A program made the translations under genes and the position numbers. Positions 1 through 11,165 of a DNA stretch of 64,000 bases are shown piece by piece. Origin of the DNA: Nissolia schottii (lineage: Eukaryota; Streptophyta; Magnoliopsida; Fabales; Fabaceae); contig QANU01013918.1 of assembly GCA_003254905.1 (NCBI GenBank), forward strand, positions 62,001-126,000. Reading direction: 5' to 3'. The notes beneath the pieces were generated by a model, which searched no databases, was not told the origin of the DNA, and was given only the letters and a program-made list of their open reading frames with translations. Every line of letters begins with the position of its first letter. The stretch's first letter is position 1.

Positions 1-1079
1 TTGTTATATTTTATACATTGTATATATATTATTGTTCAATTTTATTATCCAAATAACGCTGTCCGTCCGGCATCAAACGAAAACAAGATTGAAAGAACTG
101 GAATAAAAAATAATAATAATAATAGATTGGAGGATGGTTGAAATACAATAAAACAAGAAAATAGTTTATAATCGCTTTATGTATCATTGAACGACTTTGT
201 AAAATTTCGCTAATCAGGTAAAGATATTTGTCTTTCCAATGTCATTTCATTTATTCAACCAATGATCTTTGATTGATAACTAGCTCAATATAATCAACAA
301 CACTTCATCTTCAATGATGTGACGGTGATGTTGACCCCTCCTTCTCTTTCTTTCTTCCATCAAAATGTTGAATTTTGGAACTACTTTCTCTATTCTTAAA
401 TGAGTGAGAATATTTCTCTCCACTATAATAATGTTACTCTTGTCTTTGTGCATGCACTTCAAATTTGGGTTACCAATTTTTCCTTACAATAATTTAACTT
501 TTGTCTTATCAATCTACAAAACATTTTAATTATAAACATATAAATTTAACATTGAAAGTATTTCATCAAACACTTCATTTGCACTAAAAGTGTTTACAAT
601 TTTTACAATACCAACATAAATAAAAACACAAAAATGTTATGATAAAAATATTTACGTACTTGAATGTTCACTCGAGGTTGGATGTGGTCAACCTCATTCA
701 AATGCATTAAATTTGCACCTACCATTACTACGAACTAAAAATTTAAACCCACAAGATTTTTAAAGAGAGAGAGACTTTTTAGAGAGATGAAAAGTTTGAA
801 TTATGAAGAAGTCGATTTAAATTGACTCTTATTTATAGAGTTTACACAAGAGTTGATTTAAATCAACTTATGTTTAAAAAAAATAATAGTTACTGCTTAC
901 ACGAGAGTCAATTTAAATCAACTCTCTTTATAAAAAAAATTAATTTATTTTAGAAACAACTTTGCAATTGGGTCATTGTAGGCATATGTTATTTTTCATA
1001 ATTTATTCTAGTAAATTTTTCTAGAGGTCATAGGTGGGTGCTAAATACAATGAGGTCCCCAACTTATTGAAAATCAAAG
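1..1079. other. Intergenic, no gene recognised
   Basis: AT-rich sequence with no gene I can support. Positions about 300-470 resemble 2993-3141 closely, so this end of the window shares a repeat with the far side of pararetrovirus copy A. Positions about 805-925 hold three near-palindromes built on TTGATTTAAATCAA. Confidence 0.6.
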
Positions 1080-1284
1080 TCATATCTAACCATATTATAA
1101 ATAGAGTAATTACGGAGTGCGGAGCAGATTTGACAACAATAAATAAAATATATTTGGAACAAAATACAATCTGGGAAACTGACGAAGATTTTGACCAAAA
1201 GACTCTTTAGATTTCTGCAAGCATTGTTTTACAAGTTTTTTCTATCAGGTTTTTCGCTCTGCCAAACGAAGGTGTTGAAGGCGT

Positions 1285-1292
1285 TATTTATA
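1285..1292 (-). promoter_or_regulatory. TATA-like box in the pararetrovirus intergenic region
   Basis: Minus-strand TATAAATA lies beyond the end of the second frame, where caulimovirids keep the promoter of their full-length transcript. About 23 bases further on in that direction begins a block (1250-1262, TTTTTCGCTCTGC on the plus strand) that recurs at 5501-5513 in copy C. This is where a transcription start would be expected. The role is inferred from position; present activity is unknown. Confidence 0.45.
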
Positions 1293-2648
1293 GAGGTTAC
1301 AAGATAATCTGAGTGGCCTATTGGTATTACATAAAGTAGTGATGTGCCATAAAGTTTACATTATTGTAGTGAAGGTACAACAAGTGAGCTGGAAAGATTT
1401 CGCTTGCTGTTGAACAGTTTCGTGTCGATTGCCGACACTTATTATTGGCTCCCAAAAAGCTATGGATCTAGTATGCCGAAACAATTATCTTCATTTTCTT
1501 GTAAATAATTTGATGATGCCTCATCTTCTTGATCAAGGAGTAAAGCTTTGATCTGTCTTATACAGTCTTGAAATTCTTCTTTGGAGGTAGTTGCGGCTAT
1601 GGCGGCCATGATTTGAGCCTTTTTTGCCAGGAAGGCAAAATGTTGTTTTTCCTTTTTGTGTTCTTTGATCCATTCTGAAATTTTTTCTTTTGTGATCAGG
1701 TCTATATTGAACTCAGTCCACCATTTTACACGTATTGAGCGTACTAACAGGTGCAAATTGGCTTGCTTTGTAAGCTTAGCTGTGGAATAATCCCAGGACA
1801 TTATCCATAAGATTGCTTGGCTAGCTACAAAAGAGATTAGCTGATATCCTTCTACAAAAGTAGTATTTTCTTTGAAATATAAGTAGCTATCTTGAACTTC
1901 CTTAGGAAAATTTTTTAAGGTGGGACCAAATTCATGGAACCACGTAATGAACCATTCTGGGAACTTTAGGGACATCCCCTTTTCAAACAAGAAAAACCAA
2001 GAATGTTGATAAGGCTTGTAGTAGAAAGTATTGTGCCAAGCGTCAATATAATCTTGATAAGAGTAATGCTGAGGATTAAACCGTCTGGAAAATGTCTTTG
2101 TTTTGAACAATTCTTGATTCCAATCTTGAATAGATAATACCTTTAAAATTTTGACATTTGAATGTAGATAGTGACCATTTTGATCTTTCTTGTGAGTTAA
2201 TTTAACTGACTCTGTATCAATCAAAATAAACTCATAAAAAGTTCTGGTTTTAAGAGGATCATTGGTATGATATTGAAAAGGTGGAGGAAAGATTTGTTGA
2301 GCAATGTCTTGAGGAGACTTCTTCATCCACTCTTTCTCAATTACAAAGATGGGGAGTAAGTCTTCTTTTTCTTGACATAAGGGTTCTGTGGTAGATGGTG
2401 ATCGGTTTAAGTCTGTTGGGGTTAATAGGAAATCATGATAGGTTAATGGTGTAAATTTATTGTAATTTGAGATTAAGGAATTTTGGCTTTGTTGAGAAAT
2501 GGTTTTTACCACTTCTAAGTAGGTCCTTGGTTGAGGTGTTGAACTTGGACCTATTAGGTTTATTGAACTCTGGTCAGAAGGCCTTACGGTACCATGGGCC
2601 GATGACCTAATAATATTCTGGCTTGATCTTAATCTTTTTATAGTTGGT

Positions 2649-2864
2649 GTAGTGGAACCCAGTGGGGGTCCATATTGATCTCTTGTCATTGTAATTTCAC
2701 TCAGAAGTGGGGGTCCATATTGATCTTTGGTCATTAATCTTGTTATAGTTGTTGGTGTAGTGGAACCCAATGGGGGTCCATATTGATCTCTCGTCATTGT
2801 AATTTCACTCAGAAGTGGGGGTCCATATTGATCTTTGGTCATTGTAATTTCTCTCATAATTTTA
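2649..2864 (-). repeat. 108-bp tandem duplication in copy A
   Basis: Two copies of a 108-bp unit, exactly 36 codons, lie head to tail. Each encodes two DQYGPPL heptads joined by Thr/Ser-rich linkers. The unit keeps the reading frame. It belongs to the fossil virus frame. Confidence 0.7.
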
Positions 2865-2992
2865 ATCCCGGCAAAAACTCTCACAAGAAAATCAGGTAGA
2901 GCATTCGTGCTTCCCTTTATATGAAGGGTGTGTTGTGTAAACTTCTTAGAAGACCTACCAATGGTCCTTTTCCTTTGCCTGTAGTAGCTCCC

Positions 2993-3141
2993 CAACTTCA
3001 ATGATGGTGATGTTGACCCCTCATTCTCTTTCTTTCTTTCTTTAAAATGTTGAAATTTAGAACTACGTCTCTGTTCTGAAATGAGAGAGGATGTTACTCT
3101 CAAATATAATAATGTTACTCTTGTCTTTGTTCATGTACTTC
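2993..3141. repeat. Repeat matching 300-470
   Basis: About 150 bases resemble positions 300-470 in the same orientation; both contain the plus-strand string GGTGATGTTGACCCCTC. The pair brackets pararetrovirus copy A. It could be a remnant of a host or viral sequence split or duplicated when the element arrived. I do not recognise a product. Confidence 0.6.
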
Positions 3142-3425
3142 AAATACAACCGTACTGATGCATTTACCTTAATTATTAGTGAAAATTGTTAACAACTTTT
3201 CCAAAATATTTGTTTTACCCAAAACAAATTATCGTAACTAAAAAATGTCAATAGAAAAACTCGTTGCTTTAAGCAACTATCTCCTGAAAGAAGACAACTA
3301 CTTTAAAATACAACATGATTTAAAAAAAAGAAAAAGAATCAGCCCATGAAATAGATACAAATGCGATTTGATTTTTTTCTTTTTGCTACATCGAGATTTG
3401 ATTTGATTGCTTCAATTTTAAAACC

Positions 3426-3426
3426 N
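3426..3426. other. Ambiguous base N
   Basis: Single N at the left edge of pararetrovirus copy B. It probably marks an assembly or gap-filling join. Confidence 0.9.
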
Positions 3427-4364
3427 AGCTCATGGAACCACTTAATAAACCATTTTGGGAACTTTAGGGACATCCCCTTTTTGAACAAGAAAAGCCAAGA
3501 ATGTTGATAAGGCTTGTAGTAGAAAGTATTGTACCAAGCGTCAATATAATCTATATAAGAGTAATGCTGAGGATTAAACTGTCTGGAAAATGTCTTTGTT
3601 TTGAACCATTCTTGATTCCAATCTTGACTAGATAATACTTTTAAAATTTTGACCTTTGAATGTAGGTAGTAACCATTTTGATCTTTCTTGTGAGTTAATT
3701 CAACTGACTCTGTATCAATCAAAATCAACTCATAAAAAGTTTTGGTTTTAAGAGGATGATTGGTATGATATTGAAAAGGTGGAGAAAAGATTTGTTTAGC
3801 AATGTCTCGAGGAGACTTCTTCGTCCACTCTTTCTCAATTACATAGACGGGGAGTAAGTCTTGTTTTTCTTGATATAAGGGTTCTGTGGTAGATGGTGAT
3901 TGGGGTAAGTTTGTTGGGGTTAATAGGAAATTATGATAGGTTAATGGTGTAAATTTATTGTCATTTGGGATTAAGGGATTTTGGCTTTGTTGAGACATGG
4001 TTTTTACCACTTGTAAGTGGGGTCTTGATTGAGGTGTGGAACTTGGACCTATTGGGTTTATTGAACACTGGCCGTAAGGCCTTACGGTACTTTGGGCCGA
4101 TGACCCAATAATATTCCGGTTAGATCTTGATCTTGTTATAGTTGTTGGTGTAGTGGAACCCAGTGGCGGTCCATATTGATCTTTTGTCATTGTAGTTTCA
4201 CTCATAATTTTAAACTTCTTAGAAGACTTACTTACGGTACTTTGGGCCGATGACCCAATAATATTCCGGCTGGATCTTGATCTTGTTATAGTTGTTGGTG
4301 TAGTGGGACCCAGTGGCGGTCCATATTGATCTTTTGTCATTGTAGTTTCACTCATAATTTTAAA
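3427..4364 (-). mobile_element. Endogenous pararetrovirus fossil, copy B (between two Ns)
   Basis: A 938-bp fragment of the second reading frame of the same virus family as copy A; by eye it is about nine-tenths identical to the matching part. It is bounded on both sides by a single ambiguous base (N at 3426 and 4365). The sequence outside the Ns is unrelated to the element. It holds its own 150-bp tandem duplication (units starting near 4081 and 4231) in the same N-terminal DQYGPP-rich part. Only the N-terminal and middle parts of the frame are present. Either this is a real second insertion or sequence placed there during gap closure. Confidence 0.7.
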
Positions 4365-4365
4365 N
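4365..4365. other. Ambiguous base N
   Basis: Single N at the right edge of pararetrovirus copy B, the counterpart of the N at 3426. Confidence 0.9.
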
Positions 4366-5469
4366 CAAATCATTTTTAATTTTAACTATTTCAAACACTA
4401 TCTAATAGTAAGAAAAGCCTCCAAATCAAGGAACATGGTGCAACATAGTCCATCTAAGTATGAAGATACAAGTTCGATGTCTAAGAAATACAAAGAGTAA
4501 CCTTAATGTTTCATCACAATTGTGGAAACAGTGTCTCCCACGTTATCGATCACTCGTCAAATTTGTTTTGAAATAAAGATAAATAATGACAACCAACCTT
4601 AAACATTGGAAAATTGGATGTTTCTAGAGGGCGTTACAATGGAAGGGGGGAAAAAAGCTGTGGTGGTGGTTCTTTTCTTTGGGGGGTGTTGTCCCAAATA
4701 TTCTATTAATATTTTAAGCATTATAAATAATGCGAATAAAATAAGAGGTAGAAATTTTTATTGGAGTTCATATCGTCTACACTGACACTTGAAGTATTTT
4801 GGAAAAGGCTCAAAATGTCATGAAACGACGACAGGAAAACCAGAAAACCACGACAAACAGGGTAAAAAACTTTGTTCTTAAAGCCCTTTAAGCTGTGGGT
4901 TGGTTGGTTTATGAATCAATTTGAATTTTGTTTCGAACCTCAAGTCTTGTTGTCTATGTATATATATATTTTAGTCTTTCGATGTTGATTTTATGTTTCG
5001 AGTATGGCTTTGGGTGTGGCAGTGGTTGAGTGCTTGTGCTACTATTGATTTTCATTAAATTTTTATTTCACAGCAAATGATATGAAATCCATACAGAGCT
5101 TGCAAATAAGATGTTCAAATAAGTTTTTACCTCTCAAGATGATAAACTTTTGTGTATTCTGCTTCTGTTCCTCCCCTCTACTGCATTCTGCCCTCTGTTT
5201 TCAGCTCCTTAACTCTGTTTCTTTGTGTTCCTCCCCTGCTTGGTTCTTATAAAGGCAAGACGGCAAAATTCAAAATTTAGAGGATCAAAAGTATAAAATC
5301 TAGTAATTGGAAAATAAAATCGTTCTGAAATAATAAAACAAAAAAACATTAACTTACGAGCAAGAGAGTTGGTAGGAAGTCTGGATACTTCATCATAAAC
5401 CGCAAAGAAAATACAAGAAAGTAAAATGGGACAAAGGTTTGAAAGTAAAGAGATGCACAGTATTCAAAA
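4366..5469. other. Intergenic, nothing recognised
   Basis: About 1.1 kb of AT-rich DNA between pararetrovirus copies B and C. I see no gene, long repeat or structure in it. Confidence 0.5.
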
Positions 5470-7910
5470 ACTAGGTTAAATGCTTGAGTGGTTGTAATTT
5501 TTTTTCGCTCTGCTTCGTAATGTGGTAGAAGCGCCCATTTATGGAGAGTAAGTCGTTAAGAGTGTTCCAGTCTTGTGACCCGGTTATCCAGTTGATAATA
5601 ATTGCTGAAGATAAGCCTTGAACTATTGATGATAAGTCTTGAACTGTAGAGAGATTATTGCCTACACTGTGTCTTTTGTCATCTTCTGCCGACACTGTCT
5701 TTTTACTGTTGTCTAGTTACTTTAGCCTTTACTTTACAACTCATTAAAGATTTTGTAACAATCCAGAACTGCGGTATCTTCATTTGGGGTAGTATTTCTT
5801 CAAACTCTTCTAATGAGGTAGTCGTTGCCAGGAAAAAGGGCTTCTTGAGAGTCTTGTTCATTCTTCTGAGGAGTCTGATATTTAAATTGGGATATCCATT
5901 CATTAATCCAAGTAGGATGAACCAAATCAATTTTGAATTTCACCCTTAATTTAATTTTCACTTCTCTAACTAAAAATGTTAAATTTGATTCTTCAGACAT
6001 CCTTCCTTGCTGATGTATAGTCCCAAAAGATGCTATGAATGAAATAAACTTGTATCCTGATGGGAAATTGGTCTACTGTCTGAAATGGCCATATCCCTTT
6101 CCAACGTTTGGAGGAAAGATAGATGGAAGTGGTCCCATGTCAGAAAACCACTTGACGAACCATCTTGAAAATTTTAGTGAGATTCCTTTTGAGAACCATA
6201 TGAAACAATAATACTTACCGTTTGGTTTGAATTTAAAGAATTATACCAGGCGTTCTGATAATCATAGTAATTAAAACTGCCTGGGGAAAAGTGTTTGGAA
6301 AAGGCTTGTGTTTGTATAGTGGTCGGTTCCAGTATGTAACAGATAGAATTTTCAAAATCATAAATTTAGAGTGCAAGATCTGGCCAGTTTGTCCATAGTA
6401 GTGGGTCAACTTCAATGGACTCAGTATCGACTAGTATAAAACCCCTAAAAGGTTCTATTTTGGTATTGATCTGTGGGGACATATTCAAAGTCTGGTAGCA
6501 AGGTGTATCTAGCTAAGTCCTTAACGGGAATATTGTTCCATTCTTTTTCTATAACCATAACTAGAAGGAGATAAGGCTTTTTAATGTAATCTGTTGGTGG
6601 TTGAGGGGTAGATGCTTGAGTAGTGTATGGGGTATTAGTTAAGGAATTATAGTAAGCTAGAGGTGTAGACTTATTTTGGGCTGAAGAAGGTGAAGGAGTC
6701 TTAGGTTAGTTAGGAGACAGCTGAACTATTTGGGATAAAGTATTTGGAGGTTTTAGTAAAGGATTAGTGTCTAGTCTTGAGGGAATTGGTGTAAGAGCAG
6801 CAGTGGTTGGCATAGTCTTTTGTGATTGGGTTGCACCTTTTGGTGGCCCACAGGAGTCTCGTGAGATGGGTCTCCCGCTCAGCTCATTTTGAGGAACCCT
6901 GTAAGAATTCTCTTATTAGAACATAATGGAAGTGTGTTATCCTGACCTTTAATATGTTCTATTTCAAAATTAAAGCATACAAGTAATGCTTGCCATCTGA
7001 TAAAAATATGTTCGGAAACCACGTTTTGGACGTCTTTTCTTAAAACACTGGGAGTAGCTTTACAGTCAATTTTCATTAAAAGGCTTTTATTAAATAAGTC
7101 TCCTTGAAATTTTAAAACACATAAAACTATGAATAAAATTTCCTTTTTGACAGTAAAGTATTTTAACTGAGAATGCCAAAGATCAGAATGATATCTAACT
7201 ACCTGAGTTTTAGTGTTGTCTAGGAGTATTTGCTTAAGACTGCCGTCATAACCTAGATTGGAGGAGTCTGTTTCTACTATTAGCTTCTGGACTAGATATC
7301 CCTAACCAAGGAAGAGTCTTAACAATCTTCTTAATTTGTTGAACTATTTGACTCACTTCTAAAGACTATGTCAGAGGGTCTTTCTTTAACATTTGGTAGA
7401 GAGGTTGACACAATACTCTAATATTTGGAATAAAATATGCTATATAAGTTAAGCATCCTAAAAATCGTTGTAATTGAGTTTTTTCTTTCATTTCATCATA
7501 GAATTTATCTGCAAACTCTATAGCTCTCTGTATGGGAGTAATTGTACCATGATATATATTGAATCCAAGGAATCTTACATTTGTTTGAAAGATTTTAACT
7601 TTTGTGGCTAAAACTACCAAACCATTCTCTTTTATTATTTTTATGAATTTGTTTAAATGTTCTATAGGCTGATTAATACCATTTGAAAAGACAAGTACAT
7701 CATCTAGGACTAGGTATACTATGGTGAAATCCATATACGGGTAAAGTACACCTTTCATTATATTCTAAAATTCACTTGGTGTGTTCTTTAATCCTTGTGG
7801 CTTTATATTTCACTCATAATTTCCAAAAGGTTCAACAAAAGCAGTCTTATATCGATCCTCTTCCCAGACCGAAATTTGGACTTGGTGCACCATGACGTCT
7901 GCCATCGCTA
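5470..7910 (-). mobile_element. Endogenous pararetrovirus fossil, copy C
   Basis: A longer but more decayed fossil of the same family. On the minus strand it holds, in order, the fingers and palm of the reverse transcriptase (about 7366-7880), the RNase H region (about 6880-7360, with the conserved RWQALL and IEHIKGQDN strings) and a diverged version of the second reading frame (about 5710-6870). It ends with an intergenic stretch (about 5470-5710) resembling that of copy A, including the shared TTTTTCGCTCTGC block. The catalytic-loop context of the reverse transcriptase is recognisable next to YHGTITPIQRAIEFADKF, which is very typical of caulimovirid polymerases. It is broken in many places, of the order of ten, and its 5' half (movement, coat and protease parts) is missing. 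It is probably the oldest of the three copies. Confidence 0.85.
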
Positions 7911-9348
7911 GTAAGTGACATATCATACTAACCCAAAACATTGAAATCAATATTTTCGGTTTGTTAAGTGTATGTTAGAGTAACGACTCTAACATGTTGT
8001 TGAGGTTGTGTTATATCCTAGAATGATGAATTTCATAAAAATGTGGTTTATGGAAAGTTTTATGTTAAAACAAAAAGGATATTTTCTGTTTATTGTAAAT
8101 ATCATAATTTTCTTACGTGTCCTTTGTGTACTATAATTACATATTTACACATACCTACCACTGAGTTTTCAAACTCACTCTTCGTTGTTTCCCTCTTTTC
8201 AGATACATGTGTGGGTTCGAGTTTCATTCCTCCTGCCTCTTAGTTTGAAAAGGATTTTCTTTCTTGTAGTGAACCCACCTTGTTATGGTTGTATTTGTTT
8301 TCTAAACTATTGTATTGTTTTGTCTTAGAATGCCCCAGGAAACCCACAGGCAAGATCTAACCAGTTTTTGTTTTTGTATTTATGTAGCTATATTTTGATT
8401 AGAATTTAAATGTGTAACTTAAGGATTATTTGAATTTGCAAACTACGTTTTTTTATTGAGAAACTGTTGGATTTGTGAATGGATTGGTAGAATTGTGAAC
8501 AGATTACATGTGTTTGTTTTCTTTGTTGTAATAAATCTATATACAAGAAAAATTATGTCCATTTTTTGGAAAAAAAATTGGTATGCGAGGCTTGCTAAGG
8601 CCATGGTCCCCAATGCGTTGGTGATGACTTTGGTTGGGTCGTGACAACATTAAATCTGGACTCAATTAAAGAATAAATGAAACGGTCAATATATGCAGTT
8701 TTTTAGGATTTTCTAGTTTTTTAGAGCCTATGTTTAATTTTTGGATTGATTTATGAGCTACATCTTTTCTCTTCTTTATTTTAACATTTGAACGTTATAT
8801 ATTAGAGAGCTTGACATACGCTTTTGTGCTTGATTCAAGCGCCATTTTTATTATTAAGGAGTGAAATAAAGAAATTGAAATTAAATTTATGATATTTTTT
8901 TAAAAAATGAATTGCATGTAAAAATGGAATAAGTGGAAGCAGTTTCCTTTGGTCACATAAAACAAAATTCAACACGTAGAGGTGTGATGGCAGTGGGGTG
9001 TGCATCCGTGTTGATTTAAGGGTATAAGAGACAAATTATAATTGTAACCAAATGACTTTTATTTTTCCATCAACTTTATAATAAGAAAGAGATGAAATGA
9101 ATGTGTTTTATTAGAACGTGAAATTTTAGTTATTATATCTTTACTATTATATATAGTTGGGGGGGTTTCAAAATCATTTTTGGTCACATTTTCAATGTAT
9201 TAATCGTATCCTTCACCAATTTTAACATTTCCTTTGTTTCATAACTATTTATTAGCCATTTTCACCTCGACCTAATCTGCATTTCATCATGTTTGCTATC
9301 CACTGACCTTTCTTATTCGTCACTTTCCCATCAATTTTAAGTGCATCA

Positions 9349-9392
<44 letters not shown>

Positions 9393-10199
9393 GTACATTC
9401 TTTATTCCTTCACTTCCCCATCAGTTCTCCACTAGTTTTTATAAAGTTGATAGTTTTATATATTTATTCATTCCTATATTTAGTTATTCACTAATTGTGA
9501 AAGTAAAATATGATCATTTTATACATTTAGTATACATAATTCTATATAGATTTTTAATTATCAGAACAATATAAATGAAATTAAAATTTAAAATTTTGAA
9601 CTATAATTTTAATTTTAGTGTCCTAATGAACCCTTATTATTATTAAAACAAAATTTTCACTTTTCATTTTATATGATGAAGGTGCCACGAGTATAGATTT
9701 AGTAGCTAATCATTTTATTAGCTTATAGACACTTTTGGGTGAGAGAGTTAACTAAAAAATTTAAGGTTATTTCATACCCAAAATAGATATCAAATCTCTA
9801 ATATTATGTTAAATGAGGATGAATCTTTACGCTCATCCGTCCCCAATTAAAAAGTTTTCACTTTGATCATACATGCTTTTATTCCTTAAACTTAAAAAAA
9901 AAAGTATATTATGATTTCCTAATTTTCCTAAATACAAACATAAGTTTCCGTTGGATGATAAAGGAAAACAAGTGCATGTTAGTATCTCATAAACTGTGAA
10001 TCATTTGCATTTTAATCTCTAAAATAAATATAAGATACTCTAATCATGTTTTTATCAGAAGTATAGAACGGATATAAAATAAATAAAACGTGGCTATATA
10101 TGCGTATCAAGCCCACTAATTATTGAATGAGTCAATATAATATAGTTTTTATTTATTTGTTTCCGACGGAGGTGATATATAGTAGTGGTTGAATGAACG
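7911..10199. other. Intergenic upstream of the TRB gene
   Basis: About 2.3 kb without a gene I can support. It is AT-rich with one long ATT microsatellite. Its right end must contain the promoter of the TRB gene; a TATATAG string near 10175 is a possible TATA box but weak on its own. Confidence 0.5.
9349..9391. repeat. ATT microsatellite
   Basis: About fourteen uninterrupted ATT units. An ordinary simple repeat, probably length-variable between accessions. Confidence 0.95.
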
Positions 10200-11165
10200 T
10201 AGAAATTGATGTGTGGTCTTCAGTTAAGGCATCTGGCGCGGGATGCAATTCCAAAGGAAACTGGCGACCGCAACGCTCCATTTCCATCACCTTCCCAATC
10301 ACTTCCTCCTCCAATTAAGGTTCCTTTTTTCTCCTCTCTCTTAATTTCCTCAATCTTACGAATTAGGGTTTTTGTATGGGATGAACCAAAAATCCAGCTC
10401 TTTTTTGGTTCAGATTCAGATTCAGATTCAGTAAATATATACTTTTTGTTGTATGAATGACGATGAATCTCCTATCAAGATTGGATTCTCTGCTGATGCT
10501 GAACTTTTGAGGTTTGTTAATTTGATTGGGAAGTGGTTTTGGTTTGCATGTCCATGTGCCTTTGGTTCTGTTAATTCTAGATATGGATTGATTTAAGGGT
10601 CTTGTTTGCACCCTCAGATTCCTCTGCGTGTGTTTGTGTCCTTGTTGCATGGTGACCCTCCTCTCCATACCTGGTTGTGTAGTTCTATTCGTCAACACCT
10701 TCTTATAACACTCCTTGATCATGAAATTGGATCTTCTGGAACTTTTGTGGGATGGAAGAACTGGATGTGGCTATAAAGCTCTGAAGCTGTAAATGTAACT
10801 AGTGATTGAGTTCCTTGAACTGTTTGGTGTCTGAGATCAATGGGTCAGAAATGGAAGTAGTAAAATGAACAATTATGCTGCCGTAGGGACGTATGGTTTA
10901 TTCGGTTATAGGATGATGGGGTGATCTTTAAGCCAAGCCCACTGTTGTAATTTGATCATAAAAATAATTCTTAAGGCTCTGTAAGTGTTCGACATTAAGA
11001 ATTTTTTTTGAAGATTCATTGTTTGATGGGAAGTATTTTAAAATAATTGTTAGATTTTCTAATGTCTTATAACTCTGCAAAACTTACGATTAGATAGTTA
11101 GAGATGAATTCAATATTTGTAAACTTTACACTTGCAGCCAAGAGTGAAGTTCTCTGTCACTCCTG
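10200..11165 (+). other. Probable 5' leader and leader intron of the TRB gene
   Basis: Leader-like CT-rich sequence (10250-10360) precedes the coding start. An acceptor (TTACACTTGCAG, ending 11137) lies 28 bases before the start codon, so the leader is probably split. One candidate donor is GTTTGT at 10512, which would give an intron of about 626 bp. The exact transcription start cannot be read from the sequence. Confidence 0.45.
10363..10371 (-). promoter_or_regulatory. Telo-box (AAACCCTAA) in the TRB leader
   Basis: Plus-strand TTAGGGTTT is the exact complement of the plant telo-box AAACCCTAA. TRB proteins are known to bind telomeric repeats and short telo-boxes in promoters. This one lies about 800 bp before the start codon of a TRB gene, in the probable leader or promoter. 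Self-regulation is inference. Confidence 0.5.

Larger units (their letters stand above)
1080..2992 (-). mobile_element. Endogenous pararetrovirus fossil, copy A
   Basis: Partial fossil of a plant pararetrovirus (Caulimoviridae), probably florendovirus-like. Read on the minus strand it starts with the tail of the RNase H domain (about 2870-2950, ending in the family-typical residues LPDFLVR). It continues into a long second reading frame (about 1460-2870) of the type that follows the polymerase in florendoviruses and has no known function. It ends with a noncoding stretch (about 1080-1459) that holds a promoter-like TATA. The second frame stays open over most of its length, which suggests a younger age than copy C. 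Movement protein, coat protein, protease and most of the reverse transcriptase are absent. The N-terminal part of the second frame carries a 108-bp tandem duplication. The family is firm at the level of caulimovirid; the genus is inference. Confidence 0.75.
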
